64,000 nt of DNA from Chaetoderma sp. LZ-2023a. Its lineage: Eukaryota > Mollusca > Caudofoveata > Chaetodermatida > Chaetodermatidae. The DNA is taken from positions 57,185,717 to 57,249,716 of the forward strand of contig CM067370.1 of assembly GCA_034401795.1 (NCBI GenBank). The letters are read 5' to 3'. Shown here piece by piece: positions 30,708 to 41,725 of this stretch. Position 1 is the stretch's first letter. Each line of letters opens with the position of its first letter. A model generated the notes under the pieces. It had not been told where the DNA came from, did no database searches, and worked only from the letters and a program-made list of their open reading frames with translations. The translations under genes were made by a program, and so were the position numbers.

Positions 30708-30930
30708 GAGAAGATTGAGTAATGCTAGTGCCTTGGGGCGGTATTATGCCAGTCAGGCGGGTTATGGACGTATTCCATTATTTGTAGGTGCATGATACCA
30801 GGCGGGCCATGGGTTAGGTAATAACCTAGGCAGACGCGAAACCTGTTGCCAAGTCAGTAGGCAAACACGCTCTTAGACGGGAGTTAGGCTAGCAGAGGAT
30901 GTAATGGCGCGAAAGAATATTAAATATCCC
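30708..30930 (+). pseudogene. P2: small Gly-rich virion-associated protein, truncated
   Basis: The frame MRRLSNASALGRYYASQAGY then GRIPLFVGA, a stop, YQAGHGLGNNLGR and, after further breaks, EDVMARKNIK. The Q-A-G-Y-G / G-A-x-Y-Q-x-G-H-G-L-G pattern is a recurring small protein downstream of the capsid gene in these elements. Its end is cut by the Penelope-like insertion at ~30,920-30,935. Confidence 0.6.
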
Positions 30931-32449
30931 AAATCTACTACGAGACACCACTGCATTCATCCAACATATAGAAAACACTACAGTGGATGCTGGCTCAATC
31001 CTATGCACAATGGATGTCAGATCACTATACACAAACATCCCACACGAAGAAGGCATACAGATTGTCACAGAACATTACAGACATACACTTGAAAAAACAA
31101 ACACAAACAACAATAACCACACACCTGCACACATCTACCCAGACGAATTGGCCCAAATAATGAGATACATTCGTACAAAAAACAGCTTCCAATTCAATGA
31201 AGACTACTACATACAAACACATGGAACAGCCATGGGAGCCAAGTTTGCTGTCAAATATGCTAACATTTACGTGTACACCATAGTAAGCAGAATGTTATCA
31301 ACATGGATGGGCAGCACTCCATCTCACTTAGTTAGATACATAGATGACATATTTTTCATTTGGAACACCAGTGAGAACGAACTACTTGAATTTCACGCAC
31401 ACATGAATAAAGGGCATCCCACAATAAAATTTGACTTGGAATATTCAACGGAAAAAATCCCATTTTTGGACACAATGGTATACAAAGAAGATAACAAACT
31501 TAAATTGGACCTATACAGAAAACCTACAGACAAACAACAGTATCTTCACAAACAATCAAGCCACCCTAAAAACACAAAACATTCCATAATCTACAGCCAA
31601 GCATTAAGATACAAACGCATCATCACAGATCCTACTAGATTAAAACAACGCACACAGGAACTCACAGATGCATTCATCCACCGGGGATACAAAGAGACAG
31701 AAATTAAAGCCATCATAGAAAAAACCGAGAACACACAGAGAGAAGACATTCTTTACAAACAACCCACACAAAAACAGCCTAGGCCAGCTTGCATACTACA
31801 ATACCACCCAACATTAGAACACATAGGCAAATCCATTCGAACCTACTGGGAAAAGTACATCTTGTCTTCACCAATCTTAGCACCAATTTTTCCCAACTAC
31901 CCAGTAGTAGCATTCAAGAAAAATAAAAGCATTAGGGACCACCTAGTCCACTCTAGCCTAATTAAAATAAAAAATCCAGATGCTAACAATAAGATCGTAC
32001 CGACACCAAATGACACTCACGACATAGTAGGGACACTCCGACAATGCAACAACAACAATTGCATCACATGCAAACAATACATGAACACTGCTGACAAATT
32101 CACCAGTTTCGTCACTGGTAAAGACTACAAAATCAACACACAAATGAGCTGCAATACCACCAACATTATTTACCTCATAGAATGCAAACAATGCAGCTCT
32201 CAATACATAGGAGAAACAAGTCAAACACTCAGCAAACGACTCACACAACATATCCATGCAATCCGACACCAAACAGACACGAGAATCTCATGGCATTTCA
32301 ACCATCCAAGACATTCTATGAAAGACATCACGATAAGACCAATTGAAAGAATATTTACAGATAACAAAAAACTAAGATTAAACAGAGAACACTACTGGAT
32401 CAAAGAACTCAAAACGATGCACCCGTTCGGAATAAACAAAAAAGCATAA
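30925..32449 (+). CDS. Penelope-like element: reverse transcriptase plus GIY-YIG endonuclease, 5' truncated
   Basis: The frame is open from ~30,925 (LRDTTAFIQHIENTT, without ATG) to TAA 32,449. RT motifs seen are TMDVRSLYTNIPHEEG (motif A, Asp), THGTAMGAKFAVKYAN (B) and YIDDIFFIW (C, catalytic Asp-Asp), then EKIPFLDTMV and LYRKPTDKQQYLH. The C-terminal nuclease has IIYLIECKQC, SQYIGETSQTLSKRLTQHI and HYWIKELKTM, the GIY-YIG pattern with Arg and the conserved Glu/Asn region. It is ~505 aa of an expected 700-800 and lacks the N-terminus. There are no internal stops. It inserted into P2, separating the Gly-rich gene from the protease remnant. Confidence 0.93.
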
Positions 32450-32451
32450 CA

Positions 32452-32670
32452 CACTCACTCACCCACCCACTCACCCACCCACCCACCCACCCACCCACCC
32501 ACCCATCCACCCACCCACCCACCCACCCACCCACCCACTCACTCACTCACTCACTCACCCACCCACCCACCCACCCACTCACTCACTCACTCACTCACTC
32601 ACCCACCCACTCACTCACTCACTCACTCACTCACTCACTCACTCACTCACTCACTCACTCACTCACTCAC
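32452..32670. repeat. (ACTC)n/(ACCC)n tetranucleotide array
   Basis: About 220 bp of ACTC and ACCC tetramers starting directly after the Penelope-like stop codon. It probably arose from the 3' end of the insertion. No gene. Confidence 0.95.
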
Positions 32671-32811
32671 ACATAGGAGGTTTGACGGAAGTTTGCAGAC
32701 TGGCAGGTATGCATAGGTAACTATGTAAATACCTGGGTCGGCGTTTTTAAATACATTTGAAATAGAGCATCTATTTTTCGGTGACAACAAAACGCACGAA
32801 CACTTCCTCTG

Positions 32812-33195
32812 AGTTTTTCCAATTGACAATGTACCCGTTCATATTAAATATCGTCCATCTTCATTAGTGATAAACACGCATCCCAGTAATAAAGGCGGCC
32901 AGCACTGGGTCGTTTTATTACACATCGAGTGGGAAATCAGAATACTTTGACCATTATGAAAGACGCCCTTCAGCCAGAAGAATGATATCAAATGTACACA
33001 ATGGGTGTCATGCGCGTATTTATTCCTATGATGCTGAACGTGTTCAACCAGCACTAACAACAACATGCGGATATTATTGTGTATAGTTCTTATATTATCG
33101 TTCGAGAGGTGTAGACATGAAGCATATATTATGGACGCTAAGAAAACGTGACAGAAACGATGCAAAAGTGAAACGTTTAACTCTAAGAATGAGAG
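32812..33195 (+). pseudogene. P2 (probable): adenain-like cysteine protease remnant
   Basis: Frame 1 (32,831-32,940) reads HIKYRPSSLVINTHPSNKGG then QHWVVLLHIE, giving the His of the catalytic His-Trp motif. A TGA follows. Frame 2 (from ~33,012) reads RIYSYDAERVQPALTTTCGY then YC, with a Gln seven residues before a Cys-Gly, the oxyanion Gln and nucleophile Cys spacing of the C5/adenain family. A TAG follows, then RGVDMKHILWTLRKRDRN. This processing protease is a hallmark Polinton gene and none is seen in P3 or P4. It is placed with P2 because of AT-richness and position. The preceding 32,671-32,811 shows no gene. Confidence 0.7.
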
Positions 33196-33244
33196 AAAAG
33201 ATGTGAAAAAACAATGGATAATTAATAATAATAATTATTTTTTC

Positions 33245-33787
33245 TCGCGTATTTATCTGGTGTCTGACTCCGCCACTGAGGCAGTTGACAGTAATGATCA
33301 ATGGTACAATGGCACATACACCAAGATGCAGAACCTGCAAGCACTGATGGAGAAGCTGCTGGCAGCCCGCCTGACAGAACCACTTGTTCTAGTTATCGAT
33401 GACCCTGCAATGGACCAGAAGACAGTCACCTACCTCAGCAACATCACCAGGCACATCCGGCACACAAAGATAACTGTCTTCATCCTCTTTCAGAAGTACA
33501 CCCGCGAGATCTCACCAGATATCCACCACAATGCCCGGTTGCTATACTTCAGCTCCAAGTGTGGACGTGCCCTGCTAGAGACCATATACAACAGCCTAAC
33601 CCTCAAGGAGACCAAAGGGGACTTTATCGCAGGTGTACAGAGGACAGTTGAGCAGTACCGCTTCATCTTCAGCAACAATGAGACAGGTGAGCTGTCACAC
33701 TTCACGCCATCTCTGGAAAACGTGCAGACAATCATCTACAAGCTGAATCCAGTCAGGAAACTAGTCTGCTCTACGCGTCATCGCTGA
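33245..33787 (+). pseudogene. P4: packaging ATPase, C-terminal part
   Basis: The frame from LVSDSATEAVDSNDQWYNG to 33,787 is homologous to 15,290-15,840. Walker B PLVLVIDDP is present, with HTKITVFILFQKYTREISPD and GRALLETIYNSLTLKETKGD. The Walker A part is missing because similarity to P3 starts at ~33,245, next to the protease remnant of P2. It is uninterrupted otherwise, and reads through the site that is frameshifted in P3. Confidence 0.75.
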
Positions 33788-33823
33788 CAGACTGTCGCAG
33801 CTGCCGCAACCTTTTTCATTCAT

Positions 33824-34692
33824 CAGAAGGCTGCGCGGTCTCAGCTACTTCGCCCACGGTCTCTGCTACTTCGTCGGATGCTTGAGAAACTTCGTCAGAA
33901 GCGTGAGGAACTTCGTCAGAAGCTTGAGAAACTTCGTCAGAAGCCTGTTGCTTAAACTCTACCCACTGAGGGTCAGAGTCTAGGGTTCTCTTCTTCTGGA
34001 ACTTCTCACGGAAGAGCCATTTTGTCCATGTGCAACGAGCATCTGACTTGCGAGCGGATTTGAGGAGGTAGTCCTGGTAGTTATCTGGGAATCTCAGAAA
34101 TGCTACCAGATCACTGGCCAATCTCCTGCGCCCTTCTTCGTTGAAGATGTGCTCAACAGCCTCCTTGCGGCCAACAGTGAACCCCTCCTGAGTACCTTCT
34201 GCATGACCGGTGTCATGGCTATCAGCTACAGCGGCACTGACCTCCTCCCTGAAGTAGTTATTTGCTCCAGACTGGAGGCCATCCAGCATATATCGCTCTT
34301 CCTGGCTATTGAGGCTAAATATGGCAGCCCACTTCCCGACCGTTAGTAGATCTTTGGGGTCGACTCTCGCCTTTTGGAGAGCTAGAATAACAGGACTGTT
34401 GGTTTGAACCACAGGAGGTAGGTCGAGTATCCTGCCCCGGTGCTGTCAAACTTCCGGTAGAGTATCTGAGTAAGGAGTTCTTTTGTACTACGAGCTCGCG
34501 CTCCTTCCTCTATGGCAGCCAGTATCTCTGCATCAGACGGAGGTGTGACATTGGCTCGCTCGTGGATAATGTTGATGTCACGAAGCAGAGCTCGGACCCT
34601 GTCACAGTGGGACAGTGCACACCGTGGCTGTCGTGCCGACTTGTCCTGCTGCCTATAGCCAATCTGCTGGAGAACTTTACCAAACATGGCAG
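33824..34692 (-). pseudogene. P4: conserved protein with expanded DEV-repeat tail
   Basis: It starts MFGKVLQQIGYRQQDKSARQ at ~34,687. RALLRDINIIHERANVTPPS is intact where P3 has a stop. A frameshift near 34,410 leads to NSPVILALQKARVDPKDLLT, KEAVEHIFNEEGRRRLASDL, LFREKFQKKRTLDSDPQWVE and a tail of QASDEVSQASDEV-type heptads ending near 33,824. The tail is longer than in P3 and is a near-perfect nucleotide repeat (CTTCGTCAGAAGCTTGAGAA). The function is unknown. Confidence 0.6.
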
Positions 34693-34728
34693 CCGTTTAA
34701 CCCCTCTATATACCCACACCTTAAACAT

Positions 34729-35470
34729 GCTGCAGTATGTGCAACATCCAGATGGGGCCATTGAACCTACGACATCGCACCGCACTGATCCTCGGAAGGA
34801 CTGCCTGACAGTCATTCGACCCAGTATACACGATGAGAACCCATTGTCCGCTGCTGGAAAGTACATTGACCTTGCAATCTCGGCACAGATCCACGAGATC
34901 AAGACCATGACACTCGAGTTCAAGCTTCAGAGCACAATAGAACAGATGGTAGAGCTGACCAGGAGCTGAAGCAAACGGATTCCAAACAGCGGATCATGCA
35001 TGTGTAGTGAGAACACCAGCAGGTCCAAGCCACAGCTAACCAACGGGTAGAGCTGACATTGCATCATGGTGTATCGGACTGTATCGGACTGTGTTGCTGT
35101 TGCGGTCCTGGTTCAGAAGGGAAGAGTCATCCAGCAGGTGGATATGCTAGACGACTTCAAACTTGTGGTTGCTGGGACCAATGTTCTTGGTGCGGTACGC
35201 GAGCTGGCTGATTGCCAACTCTACAGACAGAAAACTAAGTCATATGCACTTCTGCGCCTAACCAGTGGAAGCGACGACCTCGAGTCGGCACTCAAGGGCC
35301 GTCACCACCTCAGGGACAGGGGCATCCCACCTAATCACGGCAACTGGCTCAGCTTCAACATCGGAAACCTCATATCTGGGACTCACTCATTAGGTGTGAC
35401 GGTACTTTACTTTGGCTATGCTAAGGTATGCCTGTCGAACACATCAGGTATTCAGCTTGAGCATGCGTAG
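34729..35470 (+). pseudogene. P4: capsid-like structural protein with ~310-bp internal deletion
   Basis: It begins MLQYVQHPDGAIEPTTSHRT. It follows P3 to EQMVELT, then jumps to sequence equivalent to P3 17,285 (near 34,960). The part corresponding to P3 16,975-17,285 is missing. A stop and frame change follow. From 35,066 one frame continues CVAVAVLVQKGRVIQQVDML, DDFKLVVAGTNVLG, DCQLYRQKTKSYALLRLTSG and ends GIQLEHA at 35,470. Compare P5, which keeps the region deleted here. Confidence 0.6.
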
Positions 35471-35831
35471 AGCACGACTCGTGTTGTTACCGCTGCAGCT
35501 GCCACCACTACTATAAGCTCTGCTGTCTTCTGACCTCTCGATGCTTCATAGTCGAGCATTGGCTCAGATCTCTTTACAGCCTCGTAGTACTCATCAAGAC
35601 TCTCATCTTCCTCTTTGAGGCTCTGGTTGGCCTGAGCTCGGAGTTGTCATCGGCGTGCCTCCCTCTGTTGCATATGCTCGAGGGCTTTCCTGTACTCAAA
35701 CTTCTCCTTAGACAGCTTCCCCATCGCCTGGTTATGACACTCACGCTCGACCTCTGCCGATTTTTGTCGGCGAAGCTGAGTCCCCAGTGCGCTAAGGCAA
35801 AGACGCCCGCATTCAAGATTGCGGATGCCAT
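35464..35831 (-). pseudogene. P4: coiled-coil membrane-anchored protein, frameshifted
   Basis: Homologue of 17,793-18,188. It starts MASAILNAGVFALAHWG at 35,831. After a frameshift near 35,765 it continues ECHNQAMGKLSKEKFEYRK, a stop near 35,650, then DESLDEYYEAVKRSEPMLDY and a C-terminal hydrophobic anchor ending close to the capsid-like stop. The convergent overlap with that gene is conserved with P3. Confidence 0.55.
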
Positions 35832-35892
35832 GCTATAGACTACAGTTTAAAGCTACTATATAGCTGTCCCCCGGCGACGGATCCCCAGTGCG

Positions 35893-36331
35893 ATGTATGA
35901 ACCAGAGGCTTATGAAGATACAGTCGAGGATATAGATGACGAGAACTATGAGGAGGACTATGATGAGGAGGATGATGCAGATGACTACGATGTAGCGGCG
36001 ACCACGCGTGAGTATGATGATGTAGAGCCTGAATCCCGCAAGCTAGTACACAGAGCGAAAGGTATCTATCCCACTTACATAAAAGGTTCTATCGGTTGGC
36101 TGGCAGCAGTTGGGGCTCTGATCGCTCTGTTCACAACGAAGGCTGGCGAGATGGTCTGCAAGATCGCCAACAATGCTATCCATGGGGTGGAGAAGGTTTC
36201 TGATCTGAAGCCATAGCAGCCATCGCCTCACGAGTAGGTACGTTCTTCGGAGTTGCAGGCCCATGGCTACCGTATGTTGCCATAGCGCTCGTGGCCAACT
36301 GGCCCGCCAAACATTTAAGCCGTACTATATA
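35893..36331 (+). pseudogene. P4: acidic-tail protein with two membrane segments
   Basis: The ATG at 35,893 (MYEPEAYEDTVEDIDDENYE) is retained. The acidic tract is followed by VEPESRKLVHRAKG, GSIGWLAAVGALIALFTTKA and a stop at 36,216. The second hydrophobic segment (VGTFFGVAGPWLPYVAIALV) is in another frame after ~36,220. The same split is seen in P3, so either both copies share a lesion or the gene is expressed by frameshifting at this point. Confidence 0.55.
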
Positions 36332-36334
36332 AGG

Positions 36335-37608
36335 ATGGCATCTCTGTATGACCTGGTCAAGGCCCTTAGCCTCCTAGGGTTGGTCGATAAACTACCGTTC
36401 AGTGAGGATCCAGCAGAGACTAGACGCCGGTGTACAGAGGTGTTTGCGGAGGGCTTCAGTGATAGTCAAATGAATGACGGCCATCTGTGACAGGACGGGA
36501 GTGGACGTCAGTGATAAAATCACCCAGGCCATGTGTGACAGGATGGAAGTGGACATCAGTGATGTAATCCGGGAGTTCCGTCTTTCTTGCGGAACTCTAC
36601 TATCAGCCTGATGGATATTACTGTGAGCCTCCTCAACTACTCGAGGCTGCACGTCGCAAGGGCCACAACTTCACATTGGCGACAGTTAGCCAGTGGCTCA
36701 GCCACCAGGTGATGTGGCAGATATACAGACCTCGTTCACGGCACATCAGGCATGCCCATTTCGAGGAAACTGTTCCGAACAGAGTTCACCAGGCAGATGT
36801 TCTATTCCTTCCACACGACTCGGTTGGTCGTAAGACCTACAAGTATGCCCTCACCATCGTCGACGTCGCCAGCAGATACAAGTCGGCAGTACTACTCACA
36901 GACAAGTCAGCTGGAAAGGTGGCCCAGGCATTCCAGGGAATCTACAAGGCTTTGGAAAATCCCCTCCAGTGGCTGGAATTGTTGCAGGTGGATGATGGTA
37001 AGGAGTTCAGAGGGGAGAATGCAGTCCTTATGTGGAAACACGGTGTGGCAGTTAGGCGAGGCGAGACAGGGCATCACCATGCCCAGGCTATCATTGAGCG
37101 GTGGAATCGGACACTGGCAGAGAGACTGTTCCCACACCAGTACGCCCAGGAAATGGCTGCGCCGAGTGAATGTTCTAGGGTATGGGTGAAAGGGCTGCGT
37201 GCTGTGGTGGGGAGATCCGATGACGAGGTTACTAGACTAATTGGGAAGAAGCCGGTAGAGGCTATCAGACACTCTGCTGGCCACAGCTCTAGAGGAGCGA
37301 ACAAGGGATAGGAGTGCCTACCCCCTGATGCTCTGGTTCGGTACCTGTATGAGCCTAGTGAGCTGGAAGGTGGTCGACGGCATGCAACAGATCCTAACTG
37401 GTTGATAGATGTTCACAGGCTTGACAGGTATGTGGAGGCGGAGGGGCGGCCTACACTGCACTACCTGGCACGCCAGAACGGAGTGCCTAGGCGACCATTT
37501 GTCATAGAAGAGCTTCAGCTAGTCCCTGAAGACACACAGCTACCACCCCCTAGGGTGCTAAGATGCTACTCGATGGGCTCGGTATGGACCCCATCTGGCA
37601 GCACATGA
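36335..37608 (+). pseudogene. int: P4: Polinton integrase, catalytic triad retained but gene broken
   Basis: The N-terminus MASLYDLVKALSLLGLVDKL starts at ~36,335. A ~50-bp tandem duplication (TGTGACAGGA units near 36,487 and 36,532) and stops break the front. The core frame 36,676-37,311 has SQWLSHQVMWQIYRPRSRH, HQADVLFLPHD, LLQVDDGKEFRG and AQAIIERWNRTLAERL, so both Asp and the Glu are present. The end continues in another frame (RYLYEPSELEGGRRHATDPN, LHYLARQNGVPRRPFVIEEL). It has lost the Gln substitution seen in P3, so P4 decayed independently. Confidence 0.8.
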
Positions 37609-39180
37609 TGCTTATCATAGTAAGCGGAGAGTCTGAGTTTTTCCTGCATATACGTCACCGCACCCTGGTTGCACAAGTGTAGACCTCGATTGGTGGCTCT
37701 GTCCACCCCACCATGGAGGGCGCTCTAGAAGCTCTGCCAGGAGATGTCATTCTGCCGTTTAGACATTTCCTTGGTCGAGCATTTCACTTGCAAGTTTCTG
37801 CTGTTCCAGTGGTCTGTATTCTCCACGTAGTAGCACTTGGAGCAGAGAGCAATACCACGAGTGCCCTCGACCTCGAGCTTGAACAATCCCGGAGTGTGGT
37901 TAGACCATTTTTCCCATGCCAACCAGTCCCATTTACAGGCTTCATACTGCGTTCGCATCTCTGGGCGCATCACCTCATCGAGGTTGGAGCCTGCTATGGT
38001 GATATAGTCAGAATCGGTGTCCATCTGCAGGTACTCGAAGCTGTCACAAGCTACGTAGCGGTTGAGGAAGTCATAGTAGAACTCCAGCATTCGCAGCTTC
38101 GCCAGCTGGTATAATGCTATACCCACCTGGAAGGGGCGACGACTGGTGATTTCAGCCTTACGGCTCTGCAAGTTGTAGGAATCCCCGATCTCCTCTAGAA
38201 CCTCGAACCATGCGCTACGCAAGGCTCTGTCTACTGTCCGTTCATCCTTAGTGAAGCTCGTGTTGGTATGACGTTCTAATGCCTCGATCAGCTTCCCATA
38301 TGCACTGTTGCCGAGGAGTTTGAAGAGATCAGGCAACAAGGCTTTACTTTTGTCAACATCCCCGTTACGACGTGCCTCAGTAAAAGAGTCTACAAACCAT
38401 TCAAAAGGTTTCTGTGAGGTGTAGTCTATAGTGCGATAGATAGCAGTAATCTCTAACCCAGGGCAAGGTACCACTTGAGAGTTGGTGCATACAATACACT
38501 CTTCTTAACAGAGAGTGCACCAACGAGCTTGCTAGTTGTAGACTTTCTTCGACCTGTTTTATCAAGGTACGCAAGCATCTCCGAAGGTATAGCCTCTTCT
38601 GGGATCTCACGATTATAGAAGAGAGGAGACATCTCCTCGAACTTTGGCCATAACACTTTAGATACCTCAATGTGGACCTCAGCAAACCTGAACCAACGAT
38701 CCGCTAGCAGATCCTGCTTAAAGCGTTCAATATCACTGCTTACACGCCCACCCCACCGTCGTACAGTTTCTTTACCACAAGGCATTGCTTGGGCCATGGT
38801 TGACAAATCCAGATCATTTGCATCATAACCAAGGAGACGTTGACATACTCGCTTAGCTTGGCGAATTTGGGTAACCCCAGCCTCGTGATATCTTGTGAAC
38901 ACAATGCGCGGACCACCAACAACAGCACCCTTTAACATCTCGTAAGCTTCCTTGCCTGGAGAGTAAAGGCTAATATTCGGCTCATGTTGAGCAGTCCCAC
39001 GAAGTAAGTACTGAAGCGACACACCAGGAAGTGACACCACATCCTTCAGAATGTCAATTCCTCATTCTGTGTAGAATTCTCGCATCTTCTCTAAGGCTTC
39101 AATGAACGGGCTAGCATCCAAGTTGTTGTAATATCACAACCAGTCAGCAAACGTCTTCATCCCCAGATCTCTGGAAAATA
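37573..39180 (-). pseudogene. polB: P4: family-B DNA polymerase of a different lineage, N-terminus missing
   Basis: From ~39,180 it reads LGMKTFADWL, a stop, DASPFIEALEKMREFYTE, a stop, then VSLPGVSLQYLLRGTAQHEP, LKGAVVGGPRIVFTRYHEAG, GYDANDLDLSTMAQAMPCGK (motif A with Asp), FAEVHIEVSKVLWPKFEEMS and PLFYNREIPEEAIP. After a frameshift at ~38,455 it has ARRNGDVDKSKALLPDLFKL, GNSAYGKLIEALERHTN (motif B) and FEYLQMDTDSDYITIAG (motif C intact). Its C-terminus, after a frameshift near 37,730, is LSAYYDKHHVLPDGVHTEP. The exonuclease half is absent. It resembles a PolB group distinct from P3's. Confidence 0.85.
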
Positions 39181-39334
39181 GCCCAGTTACAACTGCATGA
39201 CATACCACTAGAATACATTCATAATAGCTTTTTAGATTTTCATGGTATAACTGATCGCGAGACGACTATACAATTTACTGACATTGCAACACTCTCTACA
39301 TTCAAGGTGTACAGAGAACAATAAAGCGTTACAC

Positions 39335-39800
39335 ATGGGCTTGGTAAACATAAATTGCCAGCCTCTTAAAGTTGAAGGGTCATGAAATTAAGATATTTTT
39401 GTAGTAAAAAATTAGTAAGTGAATTAATTATTCATGGTTGCAATTTGTATCAAGTAATCGTCCGCCATATTGTTTTGCGGCGGCCATTTTCCTTTCCCCA
39501 CACCTCCAGCCTAATAAAAGAGCTCATCAAATCTAAATCCGTCCCATTCACATTTTGATGCCTTGTGTGTAACGCATCTAAGGAGATCCCCAATATCAAT
39601 GTTTCTTCAAATAAAATACAGAGAAATCACGAATCGAGGACACAAAAATGAAATAAATATGGTGATAATTACGTCCTATACCAGCAAGAATAAATATCCA
39701 GTCAAAATCTGATATAAATCCAGTAGTTATTCTCTCCGACCAGCTATTCCACCTTGCACGAACTCCAGGACATTTTGAAAATGCCAACATCGCTGACGTC
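39335..39800 (+). repeat. Left arm of a ~450-bp inverted repeat pair
   Basis: Matches the reverse complement of 43,815-44,255 at roughly 75-80% by eye. Shared blocks include GTGAATTAATTATTCATG, GCGTCCGCCATAT-like, GCGGCCATTTTC, TAATAAAAGAGCTC and GTAGTTATTCTCTC. The arms enclose about 4 kb of tandem repeats and microsatellites without a transposase. 39,181-39,334 contains no gene. Confidence 0.75.
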
Positions 39801-40019
39801 ATTGATCTGTGTGTAGATACATTCAATTAGTTTATTTACATATCAAAGATATGCATTTGCATAACAAAGATATGCGTGCTAGCCAAATAGTAAGGTCTAG
39901 TCTGCTGGAATTCCTAATACAAGAGGCCCAAGGGGCCTGTATCGCCCACCTGGGCCATAGGCATTTCAACTAGAATGGTCATTAAAAATAAGTAGAATGA
40001 GTTGAGCAGACTTGCAACA

Positions 40020-41640
40020 AGAAAACAGAGGCCACGTTTCTTTATGTATCAACTTCTCTTGAACAAACTTTATTGGCCCTTAGACATCAATATCATATCT
40101 CTCAAATTTCGTCCCAATCCGTTCAGTGGCTCTGGAGACGAAGTTGCTTTCATGAAAACGAGGCCATCCAAATCAAATTCTCTTGAACAAGCTTGGTTCA
40201 GCTCTGACCCTAAGTGATATTTTATGAGTTTTGAATTAATCGCTCAAACAGGTTCGCGAAGATTTTTAGACATTTCTAAAAATCGATCAAAATCCAAGAT
40301 GGCCACTGGCCAAATTGGCCGATCGGCTTCATTTGAACAAACTTGAATCCCTATGCTCTAAGGATGCTTCCTGCCAAATATAATTGAAATCGGCCTAGTA
40401 GTTCTCTAGAAGAAGACATTTTAAGTTTCCCATTGCTTTAGTATGGGCGCCTTTGGCGGAAAATAATCCAAGATGGCCACTAAACCGTTTATTCGACAGT
40501 TTGGAAAATGACAAATTTGAGCTCAGAATACCCAAAAACGTACATAGAACCAGTTCTGTCGTCAAAATCCATCAAATAAAAAATCCAATATGGCCGCCAA
40601 ACATGCTACATTTTGATTGGCCCACAGCGGTCATTTTTTTACGGTTCAACTTCCCTTTGATGCCCCTTAATCCCTAATCATATCTACCAAATTTTGACCC
40701 GATCCCTTTGGCGGTTCTGGAGAAGAAGTCGTTTGAGCTAAAACTAGCCCAACCAAGATGGCCGCGCCAAACCATTTGGCCAATCAAGTTCTCTTGAACA
40801 AACCTGTTTCAGCTAATATATTACATGAGGTTTGCATCAATCCCCCAAGCGGTTTCAGAGAAGATATTTAAAGACGTTTCTAAAAATCGAACGAAATCCA
40901 AGATTGCCGCTGTCCCAATTGGCTGATCAGATTCGTTTGGACAAATTTGAATCTCTGTGCCCTAAGGATGCTTCCTGCCATATATAATTGAAATTGGCTC
41001 AGTAGTTCTCGAGAAGACATTTTAAATTTCCCATTGCTTTGGTATGGGAGCTTTTGGCGGGAAAATGATCCAAGCTGGCTGCTAAAATTGTAAATTTGAG
41101 ATCAGAATACCCAAAAACACATATAAAACGAATTTCGGCCTCAAAATCCAACAAATAAAAAAATCCAACATGGCCGCCAAACATGCTATATTTTGATTGG
41201 CCTGCAGCAGCCGGCCAAGTTTTTTAACGGTTCAACTTCCCTTTAATGGCGCTTAGTCCCTAATCATATCTGCCAAATTTCGACCTGATCCCTTCAGCGG
41301 TTCTGGAGAAGTCGTTTTCGCTAAAACAAGGTCAACCAATATGGCCGCTGAACCATTTGACCAATCAAGTTCCCTTGAACAAACTTGGTTCAGCTCTTGC
41401 CCTAGATCACATTTCATGAGGTGTGCATCAATCCCACAACCGGTTCCAGAGAAGATTTTTAAAGACGTTTCCTAAAATCGGCCAAAATCCAAGATGGCCG
41501 CCGGACAAATTTGCTGATCGGCTTCGTTTGAACAAACTTGGATCCCTGTGTCCTCTGGATGCTTCAAGGACCGCCAAATATAATTGAAATCGGCCCAGTG
41601 GTTCTTCAGGAGTCGTTTAAAGGAAAGGTTGACGGACGGA
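40020..41640 (+). repeat. Three ~600-bp tandem repeat units
   Basis: Landmarks recur at ~600-bp spacing: AATCCAAGATGGCC (near 40,290, 40,890 and 41,485), GGATGCTTC (40,363, 40,967, 41,559) and TGGCCGCCAAACATGCTA (40,592, 41,171). The array ends in a GGAC-rich tract. The reading frames are short and spurious. Confidence 0.8.
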
Positions 41641-41725
41641 CGACGGATGGATGGACGGAAGGGCGGACGGACGGATACACGACGGACGGTCGCCATGGCA
41701 TAAGCTCTTTCAGGCCAGGTGAGCT
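41628..41725 (+). repeat. GGAC-rich tract and end of the tandem repeat
   Basis: GACGGACGGACGACGG-type sequence followed by CATGGCATAAGCTCTTTCAG and GGCCAGGTGAGCTAA, a terminus style common to a dispersed invertebrate repeat. Confidence 0.7.

Larger units (their letters stand above)
33245..39180. mobile_element. P4: partial Polinton colinear with P3 from ATPase to integrase
   Basis: The gene order and orientation are those of P3: ATPase(+), tail-repeat protein(-), capsid-like(+), coiled-coil(-), acidic membrane protein(+), integrase(+), PolB(-). The 5' part is cut inside the ATPase and the 3' part inside PolB. No termini are seen. The PolB is not the P3 type. Confidence 0.85.

Noticed and set aside
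32452-32670. ACCC/ACTC array as telomeric DNA
   Set aside because: The metazoan telomere repeat is TTAGGG/CCCTAA. The array is a tetranucleotide microsatellite and lies internally.
32839-33165. 108-aa minus-strand ORF
   Set aside because: It is the shadow of the plus-strand protease remnant, which carries recognisable catalytic motifs.
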